Below, piece by piece: positions 1-8,808 of a DNA stretch of 64,000 nucleotides (the first letter of the stretch is position 1; each line of letters opens with the position of its first letter). A model generated the notes under the pieces. The model was not told where the DNA came from, ran no database searches, and was given only the letters and a program-made list of their open reading frames with translations. Both the position numbers and the translations under genes were made by a program. The stretch covers positions 1 to 64,000 of the forward strand of contig NZ_BDBC01000051.1 of assembly GCF_001612785.1 (NCBI RefSeq), read 5' to 3'. The DNA is from Nocardia beijingensis NBRC 16342. GTDB lineage: Bacteria; Actinomycetota; Actinomycetes; Mycobacteriales; Mycobacteriaceae.

Positions 1-2322
1 ACCGGCGAACGCAGGCAGGCCGCGGGCGGCCCACCGTCGGGCCCGCCGCCGCGCCGTGGCGGCAGCGGTGGCTCCGACGGGCCGGGAAGGCGGCAGCCCG
101 AGCAGCGGAAGAAGTTCCCCTGGCGGATCGTGCGCCGCACCCTCTATGTCTTGATCGCGTTGGCCATTCTGCTGCCCAGCGGCATCTTCCTGGCCGCGTA
201 CACCACGGTGTCGGTGCCGCAGCCGGGCGATCTGAAGACCAACCAGGTGGCGACCATCCTCGCCTCCGACGGCACCACCGTGCTCAGCAAAGTGGTTCCG
301 CCGGAAGGCAACCGGACCGACGTCACCATCGACCAGATCCCGCCGCACGTGCGTAACGCGGTGATGGCCGCCGAGGACCGCGACTTCTACACCAACCCCG
401 GCTTCTCTATCTCCGGCTTCGCGCGCGCGGCCAGGGACAACATCCTCGGCAAGGAGAGCGCGGGCGGCGGCTCGACGATCACCCAGCAGTACGTGAAGAA
501 CGCGCTGGTCGGTGACGAGCACTCGCTGACCCGCAAGATGCACGAGCTGGTCATCTCGGCCAAGATGGCGCGGCAGTGGAGCAAGGACGAGATCCTCGCC
601 GCGTACCTGAACACCATCTATTTCGGTCGCGGCGCGTACGGCATCGACGCGGCGGCCAAGGCGTACTTCGGCAAGCCGGTGCAGGAGCTGACCGTCGCCG
701 AGGGCGCGGTGCTCGCCGCCACCATCCAGCTGCCGTCCAGCCTGGACCCGGAGAAGAATCCCGAGGGCGCGAAGACCCGCTGGGGCTACGTGCTCGACGG
801 CATGGTCTCCGGCGGCAACCTGAGCGCGGCCGAGCGCCAGGGCCTGCAATACCCGCAGGTCGTCCCCCTCGCCTCGACCAGAGACAAGGAACAGGACTCC
901 GGCCCCGAGGGCTTGATCAAGACGCAGGTGCTCAAGGAACTCGGCGCCGCGGGCATCAGCGAGCAGCAGCTGAACACCGCCGGCCTGCAGATCACCACGA
1001 CGATCGACCCGAAGGCCCAGCAGGCGGCGGTCGACGCGGCCACCTCGAAGATGCAGGGTGAGCCGGAGCAGTTGCGTACCGCCGTGGTGTCGATCGATCC
1101 GCGTAGCGGCGCCGTGCGCGCCTACTACGGCGGCAGCAACGGCCAGGGGTACGACTTCGCCAACGCGGGGCTGCAGACCGGTTCCTCGTTCAAGGTCATC
1201 GGCTTGGCGGCGAACCTGGAGCAGGGCGTCCCGCTGTCGCAGTTGTACGACAGCTCGCCGCTGACCGTCAACGGCATCAAGATCTCCAATGTCGAAGGCG
1301 AGCAGTGCGGCATGTGCACCATCGCCGAGGCGCTGAAGCGGTCATTGAACACCAGCTTCTACCGGATGCAGCTGGACATGCAGAACGGCCCACGCAAAAT
1401 CGCCGAAATGGCCTATAAGTTGGGCATGCCGGACACCATTCCGGGAGTCGGTAAGACGCTCACCGAGTCGGACGGCTCCGGGCCCAACAATGGCATCGTG
1501 CTGGGCCAATACCAGGCACGGCCGCTCGACATGGCCTCCATGTACGCGACGCTGGCGGCCTCCGGCGTCTACCACGCGCCGCACTTCGTGTCGAAGGTCG
1601 TGACGGGCGACGGTCAAGTCCTGCTCGACCGCGGTGAGGTGGCCGGTGAGCAGCGCGTCTCCGCCGCTGTCGCGGACAACGTCACCGCCGCGATGAAGCC
1701 GATCGCCAGTTACTCCCGCAACCACGGGCTGGCCAACGGGCGGGAATCGGCCGCCAAGACGGGTACCGCGCAGTTGCTGGACACCGGCGAGAACAAAGAC
1801 GCCTGGATGGTCGGCTACACCCCGTCGCTTTCCACCGCGGTGTGGGTCGGCAGCGTCGACAACTCGCCGCTGCGCAACTACAGCGGCGGCATGATCTACG
1901 GCTCGGGGCTGCCTTCCGACATCTGGAAGGCGACCATGGACGGGGCGCTCTCGGGCACTCGCAACGAGACTTTCCCGAAGCCCGCGCCCATCAAGGGCCA
2001 AGCCGGCGTCCCCGAATGGTCGGCGCCCTACACCGCGCCGTCCACCGTCGAATCTCCGCTCCTGCCGCCGGTGGTGGTCGCACCTACCCAAGTGGAGATT
2101 CTGCCCGGCATCACCATCCCGGTTCCCGGCGTACAACCCGCGCCGCAACAGCAGCGCCCGCAACAGCAGCGTGAATCGGACTCCGGACCGCTGCCCGGCC
2201 AACCGGTCGCACCGGCTGACGGTTCCGCACCAACGGCCACCGGCTCACCGAGACCGAGCAACAACGGTAATTCGAACAACAACGAGGGTACGAACGGAAC
2301 CGCGCCGACACGGGGCAGGTAG
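1..2322 (+). CDS. ponA: Class A (bifunctional) penicillin-binding protein, 5'-truncated by the window edge
   Basis: Polymerises lipid II glycan strands and cross-links peptides at the outer face of the membrane. The frame is open from base 1, so the gene begins upstream; an internal GTG at 130 is not needed as a start. A Pro/Gly/Arg-rich cytoplasmic stretch is followed by one membrane segment (about codons 45-65). The GT51 transglycosylase domain shows EDRDFY, GGSTITQQ and the KMHELVISAKMA/LNTIYFGRGAYG region. The transpeptidase domain shows SxxK (GSSFK), SxN (SLN) and KTGT. A Pro/Gln/Ser/Asn-rich C-terminal tail follows, as in mycobacterial PonA1. Followed by a strong terminator, then a GT87 gene, the order seen in Mycobacterium (ponA1-Rv0051). 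Confidence 0.95.
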   Translation, partial: TGERRQAAGGPPSGPPPRRGGSGGSDGPGRRQPEQRKKFPWRIVRRTLYVLIALAILLPSGIFLAAYTTVSVPQPGDLKTNQVATILASDGTTVLSKVVPPEGNRTDVTIDQIPPHVRNAVMAAEDRDFYTNPGFSISGFARAARDNILGKESAGGGSTITQQYVKNALVGDEHSLTRKMHELVISAKMARQWSKDEILAAYLNTIYFGRGAYGIDAAAKAYFGKPVQELTVAEGAVLAATIQLPSSLDPEKNPEGAKTRWGYVLDGMVSGGNLSAAERQGLQYPQVVPLASTRDKEQDSGPEGLIKTQVLKELGAAGISEQQLNTAGLQITTTIDPKAQQAAVDAATSKMQGEPEQLRTAVVSIDPRSGAVRAYYGGSNGQGYDFANAGLQTGSSFKVIGLAANLEQGVPLSQLYDSSPLTVNGIKISNVEGEQCGMCTIAEALKRSLNTSFYRMQLDMQNGPRKIAEMAYKLGMPDTIPGVGKTLTESDGSGPNNGIVLGQYQARPLDMASMYATLAASGVYHAPHFVSKVVTGDGQVLLDRGEVAGEQRVSAAVADNVTAAMKPIASYSRNHGLANGRESAAKTGTAQLLDTGENKDAWMVGYTPSLSTAVWVGSVDNSPLRNYSGGMIYGSGLPSDIWKATMDGALSGTRNETFPKPAPIKGQAGVPEWSAPYTAPSTVESPLLPPVVVAPTQVEILPGITIPVPGVQPAPQQQRPQQQRESDSGPLPGQPVAPADGSAPTATGSPRPSNNGNSNNNEGTNGTAPTRGR

Positions 2323-2331
2323 TTCGCTGTC

Positions 2332-2377
2332 ACGCAGGCCGGGGCCGAACCTGATCAGGTTCGGCCCCGGCCTGCGT
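2332..2377 (+). terminator. Perfect 46-bp palindrome, terminator of ponA
   Basis: Two exactly complementary 23-base arms meet at a central GATC, starting 10 bases after the ponA stop. The very GC-rich stem can end transcription. There is no clear U-run, which is common in actinobacterial terminators. Confidence 0.8.
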
Positions 2378-2550
2378 CGTGCTTGGGCAAAGTTTCCAGA
2401 CATCACCTGTCACTGGGCCGATCATTCCGGATAGTGAAGAGGATTTGTCACGTGCACCGCTTGCTCCGGTGTGCGCGGCAGGCAACGCGCGGGGGACCGA
2501 AGCCGACTCGATCCGGGCCACCGGCCACACTCCGGGTAGCCTCGGGTTCC

Positions 2551-4281
2551 GTGACCGATCAGCAGCTGGTGGAGCCACGGAGGGATGGGAGGGCACCGCT
2601 GTCGGACCAGATGGCGCCCGGTGGGGCGTACTACGCCGCCCCTGCTCCGCTCGCTTCTGATCTCCGATCGGCGGACGCGCGGGACCGGCCGAGTCGCAAT
2701 GATTCGCTCGCCGCGCAGCTGTCCACGGTGATCGGCGGGCCGGTCGGTGATCACGCACTGATCGGGCGGGTGCGGTTCTGGACGCCCATGCGGGTGCTGA
2801 TGGCGTTCACCGTGGTGTTCCTGGCGCTCGGCTGGTTCGGCAAGGCGGGTTGCATCCAGCAGACCACCGGCGCGGACGGTCCGACGCTCGACTGGAACAA
2901 CGGCCGCCAGTACGTGGCGATGTGCTATTCGGACACCGTGCCGCTCTACGGAGCCGAGCGACTGAACGAAGGCGCTTTCCCGTACAAGAAGCAGTGGACC
3001 GAGCAGACTCCCGACGGTGGGCGGGAGACGCGGTACATGGAATATCCCGTGCTCTCGGGCCTCTATCAGTATTTCGCGATGCGGATCGCCAAGAGCTGGG
3101 ACGCCGCGCCGCTGCCCGGCGCGTTGCAGGTGGTGATCTATTTCAACGTCGTCGCGTTCGGCCTCGCGATCGCCTGGCTGATCACTGTCTGGGCGTCGGC
3201 GTTGCTGTCCGGCCGCCGGATCTGGGACGCGGCGCTGATCGCCTGTTCGCCGTTGGTGATCGTGCACGCCTTTACCAATTTCGACGCGCTCGCGACGGCC
3301 TTCGCCGCGACCGGTCTGCTCGCGTGGGCCCGGCGCAGGCCCGTGCTGGCGGGAGTCCTGCTCGGCCTGGGCGGCGCGGCCAAACTGTATCCCCTGCTGC
3401 TGCTCGGGCCCATCCTCGTGCTGTGCCTGCGCACCGAGACGATGCAACGCACCCTGCGCACGCACCTCGGCCTGCGGATACGCGACATCGACGGCTGGCC
3501 GACCTTCCTGGCGTGGCTGCGGGAAACCCCCTATCGCATCCAGTTTCTCAGCGCCAGGCCGATCGGCGCCGCGTCTGTCACGATGTGCGCCGCGCTGGCC
3601 ACCTGGCTGGCGGTGAACCTGCCGATCGCCGCGCTGTTCCCGAATGGCTGGCAGGAGTTCTTCCGGCTCAACACCACCCGGCACGCCGACCCGGACTCGA
3701 TCTACAACGTGATCTCCTCGTTCACCGGTTGGCCCGGCTTCGACGGCGCGCTGACCTACGGCGAGCAGCCCGCGATCCTGAACGCCGTCTCCCTGCTGGC
3801 GTTCGTCGCCGCCTGCGCCGTGATCGCCTACATCGGCCTCACCGCGCCGCGACGGCCGCGGCTGGCGCAACTGTGCTTCCTGGTGGTCGCGGCGTTCCTG
3901 CTGACGAACAAGGTGTGGAGTCCCCAGTATTCGCTGTGGCTGGTGCCGCTGGCCGTCCTGGCGCTGCCGCACCGGCGCATCCTGCTGACGTGGATGACCA
4001 TCGACGCGCTGGTCTGGGTACCACGGATGTTCTACTACCTCGGCTTGGACCGCAAAGGCCTGCCCGAACAGTGGTTCACCGGCACGGTCGCACTGCGCGA
4101 CTTGGCGGTGCTCGGCCTGTGCGCGCTGATCGTGCGCCAGATCTACCGCCCGGAGGAGGACCTGGTGCGTCGCGACTTCGTGGACGACCCGGTGGGCGGC
4201 GTCGTCGACCGCGCGCCGGATCCGCTGCTGCCCTGGCTGCCGGGGCCGTTGCGGCCGCGGGCGGCGGTCGCCCAAAGCTGA
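2551..4281 (+). CDS. GT87-family (DUF2029) polytopic membrane glycosyltransferase
   Basis: Predicted GT-C fold mannosyltransferase-like enzyme using polyprenyl-phosphate sugars; the acceptor is unknown. The protein from GTG 2551 is 576 residues with about ten hydrophobic segments. After the first membrane helix comes a loop with two cysteines (KAGCIQQ, AMCYSD), then the family-typical MEYPVLSGLYQYF and, near the C-terminus, NKVWSPQYSLWLVPL. An open frame extends back to 2383, but that part is Arg-rich and unlike the family, so the VTDQQ start is preferred; no clear Shine-Dalgarno was seen. It sits after ponA as Rv0051 does in M. tuberculosis. A paralogue lies at 22434-23825. Confidence 0.85.
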   Translation: MTDQQLVEPRRDGRAPLSDQMAPGGAYYAAPAPLASDLRSADARDRPSRNDSLAAQLSTVIGGPVGDHALIGRVRFWTPMRVLMAFTVVFLALGWFGKAGCIQQTTGADGPTLDWNNGRQYVAMCYSDTVPLYGAERLNEGAFPYKKQWTEQTPDGGRETRYMEYPVLSGLYQYFAMRIAKSWDAAPLPGALQVVIYFNVVAFGLAIAWLITVWASALLSGRRIWDAALIACSPLVIVHAFTNFDALATAFAATGLLAWARRRPVLAGVLLGLGGAAKLYPLLLLGPILVLCLRTETMQRTLRTHLGLRIRDIDGWPTFLAWLRETPYRIQFLSARPIGAASVTMCAALATWLAVNLPIAALFPNGWQEFFRLNTTRHADPDSIYNVISSFTGWPGFDGALTYGEQPAILNAVSLLAFVAACAVIAYIGLTAPRRPRLAQLCFLVVAAFLLTNKVWSPQYSLWLVPLAVLALPHRRILLTWMTIDALVWVPRMFYYLGLDRKGLPEQWFTGTVALRDLAVLGLCALIVRQIYRPEEDLVRRDFVDDPVGGVVDRAPDPLLPWLPGPLRPRAAVAQS

Positions 4282-4299
4282 GCGGGCGCCTTCAGGCGT

Positions 4300-5868
4300 T
4301 CACATCGTGCGCAGGAAGCGCGCCTGCCGTTCCGGCTCCTGCGGCAACAGGTCCAGATCGAGTTGCCACGCGCTGCCGGTCCACGGATCGAACAGCGGCG
4401 TGCCGCCGATGGTCGGCAGGTGGCGGCACGACTGCGACAGCATCGCCACGGTGGTGTCGGCCGAATCGGACTCGTTCGCGCCGACGATCACGATGGACAG
4501 CCCGATCAGCTCACCGCGCGTGATCAACGCGCCGATGCGCTGGGCGTCCGAGCTCTGGTAGCCGTGCGGGAAGTCCGCGGCCAACAGCACCCGATGTTCG
4601 GCGGGCGGCGTGAAAGCGCCGCTGGTATAAGCCAATTCGGCCAGTTCGGCCGCGTCCACCAGCGCTTGCAGCCGCGCCGAGATGTCGGCGTGATCGGTGA
4701 TCGGCGGACCGTTCAGCACCGGAGCGAGCAGGCCGGTGAAGCCGCCGAACGCGTCGGTCAGATCGATGATGTCGACCAGCGTCCGCCGCTGCGGCGCCGT
4801 GGCGAGCAGTCGCGCCAGCAGTGCGCCCACCACGGGCGCGACCGCACGCGTCGACTCGGTATCGATCCACAGCGGCCGGTTCAGCGGCACCGGAACGCAG
4901 TACGGAATGCGCAGCGGCCCACGGTCGAGCGCGTACAACTCACCGAGCCGGATGCCGTCGCTCGGCGCGGGCTTGTCCCAAGCGGGCGAATCCCAGGACG
5001 CCAGGGCGGGCGGCAGCACCCGGTCGGCCTCGGCGAGTTCGCCCATCAGCTGTTCGGCATCGCGCTGGTGGTTGCGCTCCGCGGTGGCGACGAGTTCGTC
5101 GTGCCGTTGCTGCGCGGCGGTGCGCGCCTGTTCGGCCGCCGGAGTGTTCCTGGTAGCCGGATCGGAGACGGCGAGCGACAGTTCGTGATCCAACCGCTTC
5201 GCCGCGTACTCCCGCGCCGAGACCAGCGCGGCGGACGACCGCGCCGCGTCTTCGAACACCATCCACAGCCGTTCCAGGCCGTGACCGACTTCCAGCGGCG
5301 CACCGGCGGCCGCGATCTGCGCGTCACCCGACAGTGGACCGGCCATGGTGTGCGTGCCGGGCCCGTCGGCCTGCTCCTCAGCCGCACCGTCGACCTCGAC
5401 GCCGTGCGCGGTGAGCAGCACGGCGAGCCCGCCCGCGTAACCCTGGCCCACCGCCCGCAGCTTCCAGGCCGGACCGCGCCGGTACACCTCCAGGCAGATC
5501 AGCGCGGTCTCGCCGGACGACGGGGAGATCGCGAATTCGGCTGTCACGCTGTCGTTCTCGGACAAGGTGGCGGTGACCGACCCGAGTCCGCCCGCTCGCG
5601 CTGGTGCGGCCGGGTCGGCGCTGACCACCAGCAGCACGGCCTTCGCGTCCGCGCGCACCTCGGCGAGCGTGATGGTGACTCCGTCGGCCGCCAAGGCGAC
5701 CCCCGCCGTGGCGGGCTGATTGTAGAAGACGAAATCGTCGCTGGAGAACACCTTCAGGTTCTCGGCGACCACCAGCGCGGAGACATCGAGGGCAGCCTCG
5801 GCTTTCGCACTGAAACGAACGACCTCACCGGTCAATGGGATGTTCTGACCGGCCCGCAGTTGAATCAC
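4300..5868 (-). CDS. TerD-domain protein fused to a degenerate FtsK/SpoIIIE-like C-terminal module
   Basis: 522 residues from GTG. Residues 1 to about 165 are a TerD domain (DDFVFYNQP, EVYRRGPAWKLRAVGQGYAGG), the calcium-binding fold of tellurium and stress proteins. A charged helical linker (about 200-300) follows. The C-terminal 220 residues (LWIDTESTRAVAP...LLARLLAT, later HRVLLAADFPHGY) resemble the region around the first P-loop domain of actinobacterial FtsK/HerA-like ATPases. No GxxxxGK[ST] or Walker B acidic pair is visible, so ATP hydrolysis is doubtful. It starts 27 bases after the tandem-TerD gene on the same strand, so the two are probably co-transcribed. The TerD assignment is firm; the FtsK relation is inference from pattern. 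Confidence 0.75.
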   Translation of the reverse strand: MIQLRAGQNIPLTGEVVRFSAKAEAALDVSALVVAENLKVFSSDDFVFYNQPATAGVALAADGVTITLAEVRADAKAVLLVVSADPAAPARAGGLGSVTATLSENDSVTAEFAISPSSGETALICLEVYRRGPAWKLRAVGQGYAGGLAVLLTAHGVEVDGAAEEQADGPGTHTMAGPLSGDAQIAAAGAPLEVGHGLERLWMVFEDAARSSAALVSAREYAAKRLDHELSLAVSDPATRNTPAAEQARTAAQQRHDELVATAERNHQRDAEQLMGELAEADRVLPPALASWDSPAWDKPAPSDGIRLGELYALDRGPLRIPYCVPVPLNRPLWIDTESTRAVAPVVGALLARLLATAPQRRTLVDIIDLTDAFGGFTGLLAPVLNGPPITDHADISARLQALVDAAELAELAYTSGAFTPPAEHRVLLAADFPHGYQSSDAQRIGALITRGELIGLSIVIVGANESDSADTTVAMLSQSCRHLPTIGGTPLFDPWTGSAWQLDLDLLPQEPERQARFLRTM

Positions 5869-5895
5869 CGTATCCGCCCCGCTGTCCGCCGCCGG

Positions 5896-7299
5896 TCAAC
5901 CGTTGACGAGGAACCGGCCGAGCTGCGGCACCGCCTCACCCGGATGCTTGGCCTGGAAGCCCTCACCGAGCGCCTGCAGTTTCCAGTCGCTGCCGACCCG
6001 GTACAGCTTGGACATGGCCATCGCGGTGAACGGCATGCCGCCCGCGAGCGTGTATCTGGCCAGCTCGCCGTTGTTCGTCCCGTCGACCAAGCGGCAGAAC
6101 GCGTTCTGCACCTGCTCGAAGGTGTGGCCCTTGTAGGAGGTGACGATGAACAGCAACGTCGTGACGTGCGCGGGGACGCGGGTCAGGTCGACCAGGATCA
6201 CCTCGTCGTCGCCTTCGCCCTCGCCGGTGAGGTTGTCGCCCTGGTGGCGGATCGAACCGTCCTTGGAGGTCAGCTGGCCGTAGTAGGCCACGTCCACCGG
6301 GTTCATGTCGGCGAACATGATGACCGACGCGTCCAGGTCGATGTCGACTGTGCGGTTGCCGAACATGCCGCGGCTGCGCACCGGATCCCAGCCGAGACCC
6401 ATCTTCACGAAGGTCAGCGCGGCGCCTTCCTTGCGCAACGTCACCCGCTGGCCCTTGACCAGGCTGACGGGGCGGTCCTTGCTCAGGCTGACCTCGGCGG
6501 GCTGCTGCGGCTGCGGCGGCTGGCCGGGCGGCGGATAACCGGCCCCGGGGGCGGGCGGCGGCGGGTAACCCGGGCCGGGGGGTGGATAACCGGGGCCGCC
6601 CTGCGGCGGCTGACCGGGCGGCGGGTAGCCGGGGCCGGGCGGCGGATAACCGCCGGTCGGCGCGTACTGCGGCGCCTGCTGCTGGGTCGGGTAGGCCGGG
6701 GTGGTCGGCGGCGGGTAGTTCGGCGGCTGCTGAACCGGCTGCTGCTGCGGAGGCGGCGGCGGGGCCTGCGGAGCCTGCGCGGGCTGGGCGGGAGCGTCGT
6801 CGACCTTCACACCGTGATCGGTGACCAGCGCGGCGAAACCACCCGCGTAGCCCTGCCCGACCGCACGCACCTTCCACGCGCCCTGGCGTCGGTACAGCTC
6901 GAGCGCGATCACGATCGACTCGGTGTTCAGCCCCTCGATCCGGTACTCGTACAACTGATTACCGGCCGCGTCCGACACGATCGCGGTCGGCGCGGGGAAC
7001 CTGCCGAAATTGCTGTTCGCGTCATCGAGGGTGATCACGGCGCGGATCTGATCGATGTCGGCGGGCACCGCGTTCAGCGACACCGCCAGCGACGCGGGCT
7101 GACCCGCCGGCGCGGGCTGCAGATTGACACCCGGGCCGCTGGGCTGGTTGAAGAAGACGAAATCGGCATCGGAACGGACCTTGCCCCGCTCGGTGACCAG
7201 TAGTGCCGACAGATCCGCCGGCGCCGTGAGCTGGACGGAGATCAGCACGTCGTTGGTGGCCAGCGGACCGTTCTGGCCCTTGGCGAGAGTTGCGGACAA
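5896..7299 (-). CDS. Tandem TerD-domain protein with Pro/Gly/Gln-rich linker
   Basis: Two TerD calcium-binding domains in one chain. A TTG start at 7299, with GAAGGG six bases upstream, gives 467 residues (SATLAKGQNGPL...); an open frame reaches 7404 but lacks a better ribosome site. Residues 1-170 form TerD domain 1 (DADFVFFNQPSGPG, KVRAVGQGYAGGF). Residues about 175-295 are a low-complexity linker of YPPPGPG/YPPPGQ units. Residues 300-467 form TerD domain 2 with acidic calcium-ligand motifs DIDLDAS and GDNLTGEGEGDDE. Domain 1 lacks the GEGEGDDE loop, so only domain 2 looks fully competent for calcium. First gene of a two-gene minus-strand unit. Confidence 0.9.
   Translation of the reverse strand: MSATLAKGQNGPLATNDVLISVQLTAPADLSALLVTERGKVRSDADFVFFNQPSGPGVNLQPAPAGQPASLAVSLNAVPADIDQIRAVITLDDANSNFGRFPAPTAIVSDAAGNQLYEYRIEGLNTESIVIALELYRRQGAWKVRAVGQGYAGGFAALVTDHGVKVDDAPAQPAQAPQAPPPPPQQQPVQQPPNYPPPTTPAYPTQQQAPQYAPTGGYPPPGPGYPPPGQPPQGGPGYPPPGPGYPPPPAPGAGYPPPGQPPQPQQPAEVSLSKDRPVSLVKGQRVTLRKEGAALTFVKMGLGWDPVRSRGMFGNRTVDIDLDASVIMFADMNPVDVAYYGQLTSKDGSIRHQGDNLTGEGEGDDEVILVDLTRVPAHVTTLLFIVTSYKGHTFEQVQNAFCRLVDGTNNGELARYTLAGGMPFTAMAMSKLYRVGSDWKLQALGEGFQAKHPGEAVPQLGRFLVNG
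6500..6760 (-). repeat. Low-complexity repeat coding for Pro/Gly/Gln linker
   Basis: Short imperfect repeats of the type GGxTAxCCGGGxCC on the plus strand encode YPPPGPG and YPPPGQPP units joining two TerD domains. Extended polyproline linkers of this kind often vary in length between strains. Confidence 0.7.
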
Positions 7300-7334
7300 G
7301 TTCGACCCTTCGCTTGTCGGTGCGTTCGCCTGAC

Positions 7335-7340
7335 ACTCTA
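7335..7340 (-). promoter_or_regulatory. Candidate -10 box (TAGAGT) for the TerD pair
   Basis: On the minus strand TAGAGT fits the actinobacterial TANNNT -10 pattern and would start transcription about 28 bases before the TTG start at 7299. No convincing -35 was seen. Confidence 0.35.
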
Positions 7341-7426
7341 CGAGAAACGCGCTGCGGGCCGCTGGAATCGAAGGGCCGCGCTGCCCCGACGCCCGCGCGA
7401 GCATCGGTTAGGGTGACGGCACGCAG

Positions 7427-8104
7427 ATGGAATACGGCGGTCACACCGTGTTCCCGATCGAGACAGCAGGCAGACATTCCATGGCGCAACTGTTCGAGCA
7501 ATCGAAGAAGGTGATCGAGGCCCATCTGGCCGGCACCAGCCTCCGCGCGATCTCCGGTTCGATGATCGCCTACGAGGGGAACGTGCAGTTCAAGGCGGCC
7601 GGCTTCGGCGGGGGCGACGGCGTGCTCGCCGGGCTGAAGCGCCGGGCCACCGGCGAGAAGCTTTCGCTGATGGAGTGCGCCGGTCACGGAAGGGTGTTCT
7701 TCGCGGTCAACGGCCAGCACGTCACCGTCGTGAACCTGAACAACGAGACGTTGCAGGTGGAATCGCAACAATTGCTCGCGTTCGCCGGAAACCTGCGCAC
7801 CGACGTGCGATTCGCCGGGTTGCGCGGTGCGTCCACCGGGCAGGGCCTGTTCACCACGACCGTCTCCGGCCAAGGCCAGGTCGCGCTGCTCTCGGCGGGT
7901 GGTCCGCTCATCCACCTGGAGGTCTCGCCGCAGTACCCGTTGGTCGTGGACCCGGACGCGTTCGTCGCCGCGCGCGGAAACCTCAACCAGTCCTTCGTCA
8001 CCGACGTGTCCTGGCGCAGTTTCGTCGGCCAGGACGCGGGCGAGGCGTTCTCGCTGCGCTGGGACGGCCACGGCGTGGTGTCGATCCAACCGGCGGAACG
8101 GTAG
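7427..8104 (+). CDS. AIM24 family protein (first of three)
   Basis: 225 residues from ATG. The AIM24/TIGR00266 fold is a beta-rich domain of unknown biochemical role (the yeast member is mitochondrial) often found beside TerD genes in actinobacteria. Recognisable features are GSMIAYEGNVQFKA near the N-terminus, GLFTTTVSGQGQVAL and the C-terminal Gly-rich strand GHGVVSIQP. A TAGGGT -10-like box lies about 14 bases upstream, so the transcript may be nearly leaderless; an internal ATG at 7481 (MAQLFEQ) is a possible alternative. Divergent from the TerD pair and closely followed by two more AIM24 genes. Confidence 0.8.
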   Translation: MEYGGHTVFPIETAGRHSMAQLFEQSKKVIEAHLAGTSLRAISGSMIAYEGNVQFKAAGFGGGDGVLAGLKRRATGEKLSLMECAGHGRVFFAVNGQHVTVVNLNNETLQVESQQLLAFAGNLRTDVRFAGLRGASTGQGLFTTTVSGQGQVALLSAGGPLIHLEVSPQYPLVVDPDAFVAARGNLNQSFVTDVSWRSFVGQDAGEAFSLRWDGHGVVSIQPAER

Positions 8105-8110
8105 AGGCGG

Positions 8111-8806
8111 ATGTTCGAGAAGGTCAACGGCAAAGTCGTCAAGGTCGACGTCGGGATGGCGGGCGGTGTGGTCGCACGCAGCGGCGCGATGCTGTTCTAT
8201 ACCGGCAACGTCGCTTTCGCCCCCCATCAGATTCCGGGAGCGCAAGGGATGGGCGGCATGGGCGGGCTGATGGGTCTGGCCGGCCGCGCGATGGCGGGCG
8301 AGCACGAGCGCACCATGCTCGCGCAGGGCAACGGCGAGGTCCATTACGGATTCGCCGGTCTCGAGGTGCACGTGGTGCACATGCAGCCGGGCGCGACGCT
8401 GCGCGTCGAGGCTTCGCGACTGCTCGCCAACACCGCCGGGCTGCAGAGTTCGGTGGTCTCCGTGATGAGTTCGGGCGGTGGAGGCGGTGGCGGCCTGATG
8501 GGCGCGCTGCGCGGCGCCGCGTCGGGCGCGCTGACCGGGCAGGGCATGTTCACCACCCAGTTGTCCGGGCAAGGCTCGGCGGTGCTGCTCGCGCACGGCG
8601 GATTCCTGGAACTGCAAGTGGGCGGCCCGAATCCGGTCGTGGTCGATCCGCAAGCCTTCGTCGCCGCGTACGGCAACGTGCAGACCGAACTCAAGGCGGC
8701 GCTGAGCTGGCGCGACGCCGTCGGACGCGGTTCCGGCGAGGCGATGCAGCTGCACTGCGCCGGGCAGGGCGTCGTCTATGTGCAGGCCTCCGAAGAGAAG
8801 TTGTGA
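8111..8806 (+). CDS. AIM24 family protein (second of three)
   Basis: 231 residues, beginning six bases after the previous stop. Shares the AIM24 pattern: RSGAMLFYTGNVAF, then GQGMFTTQLSGQGSAVLLAHGG and VVVDPQAFVAAYGNV. Two glycine-rich insertions are present (GMGGMGGLMG and a run of seven Gly around residue 122). No catalytic residues are known for the family. Its end overlaps the region of the next start, so the three genes look like one operon. Confidence 0.82.
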   Translation: MFEKVNGKVVKVDVGMAGGVVARSGAMLFYTGNVAFAPHQIPGAQGMGGMGGLMGLAGRAMAGEHERTMLAQGNGEVHYGFAGLEVHVVHMQPGATLRVEASRLLANTAGLQSSVVSVMSSGGGGGGGLMGALRGAASGALTGQGMFTTQLSGQGSAVLLAHGGFLELQVGGPNPVVVDPQAFVAAYGNVQTELKAALSWRDAVGRGSGEAMQLHCAGQGVVYVQASEEKL

Positions 8807-8808
8807 GC

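Noticed and set aside
2422..4275. 617-codon minus-strand frame
   Set aside because: Antisense of the GT87 gene; no recognisable domain.
4363..7203. 946-codon plus-strand frame
   Set aside because: Antisense shadow of the two TerD genes, which have clear motifs and ribosome sites.
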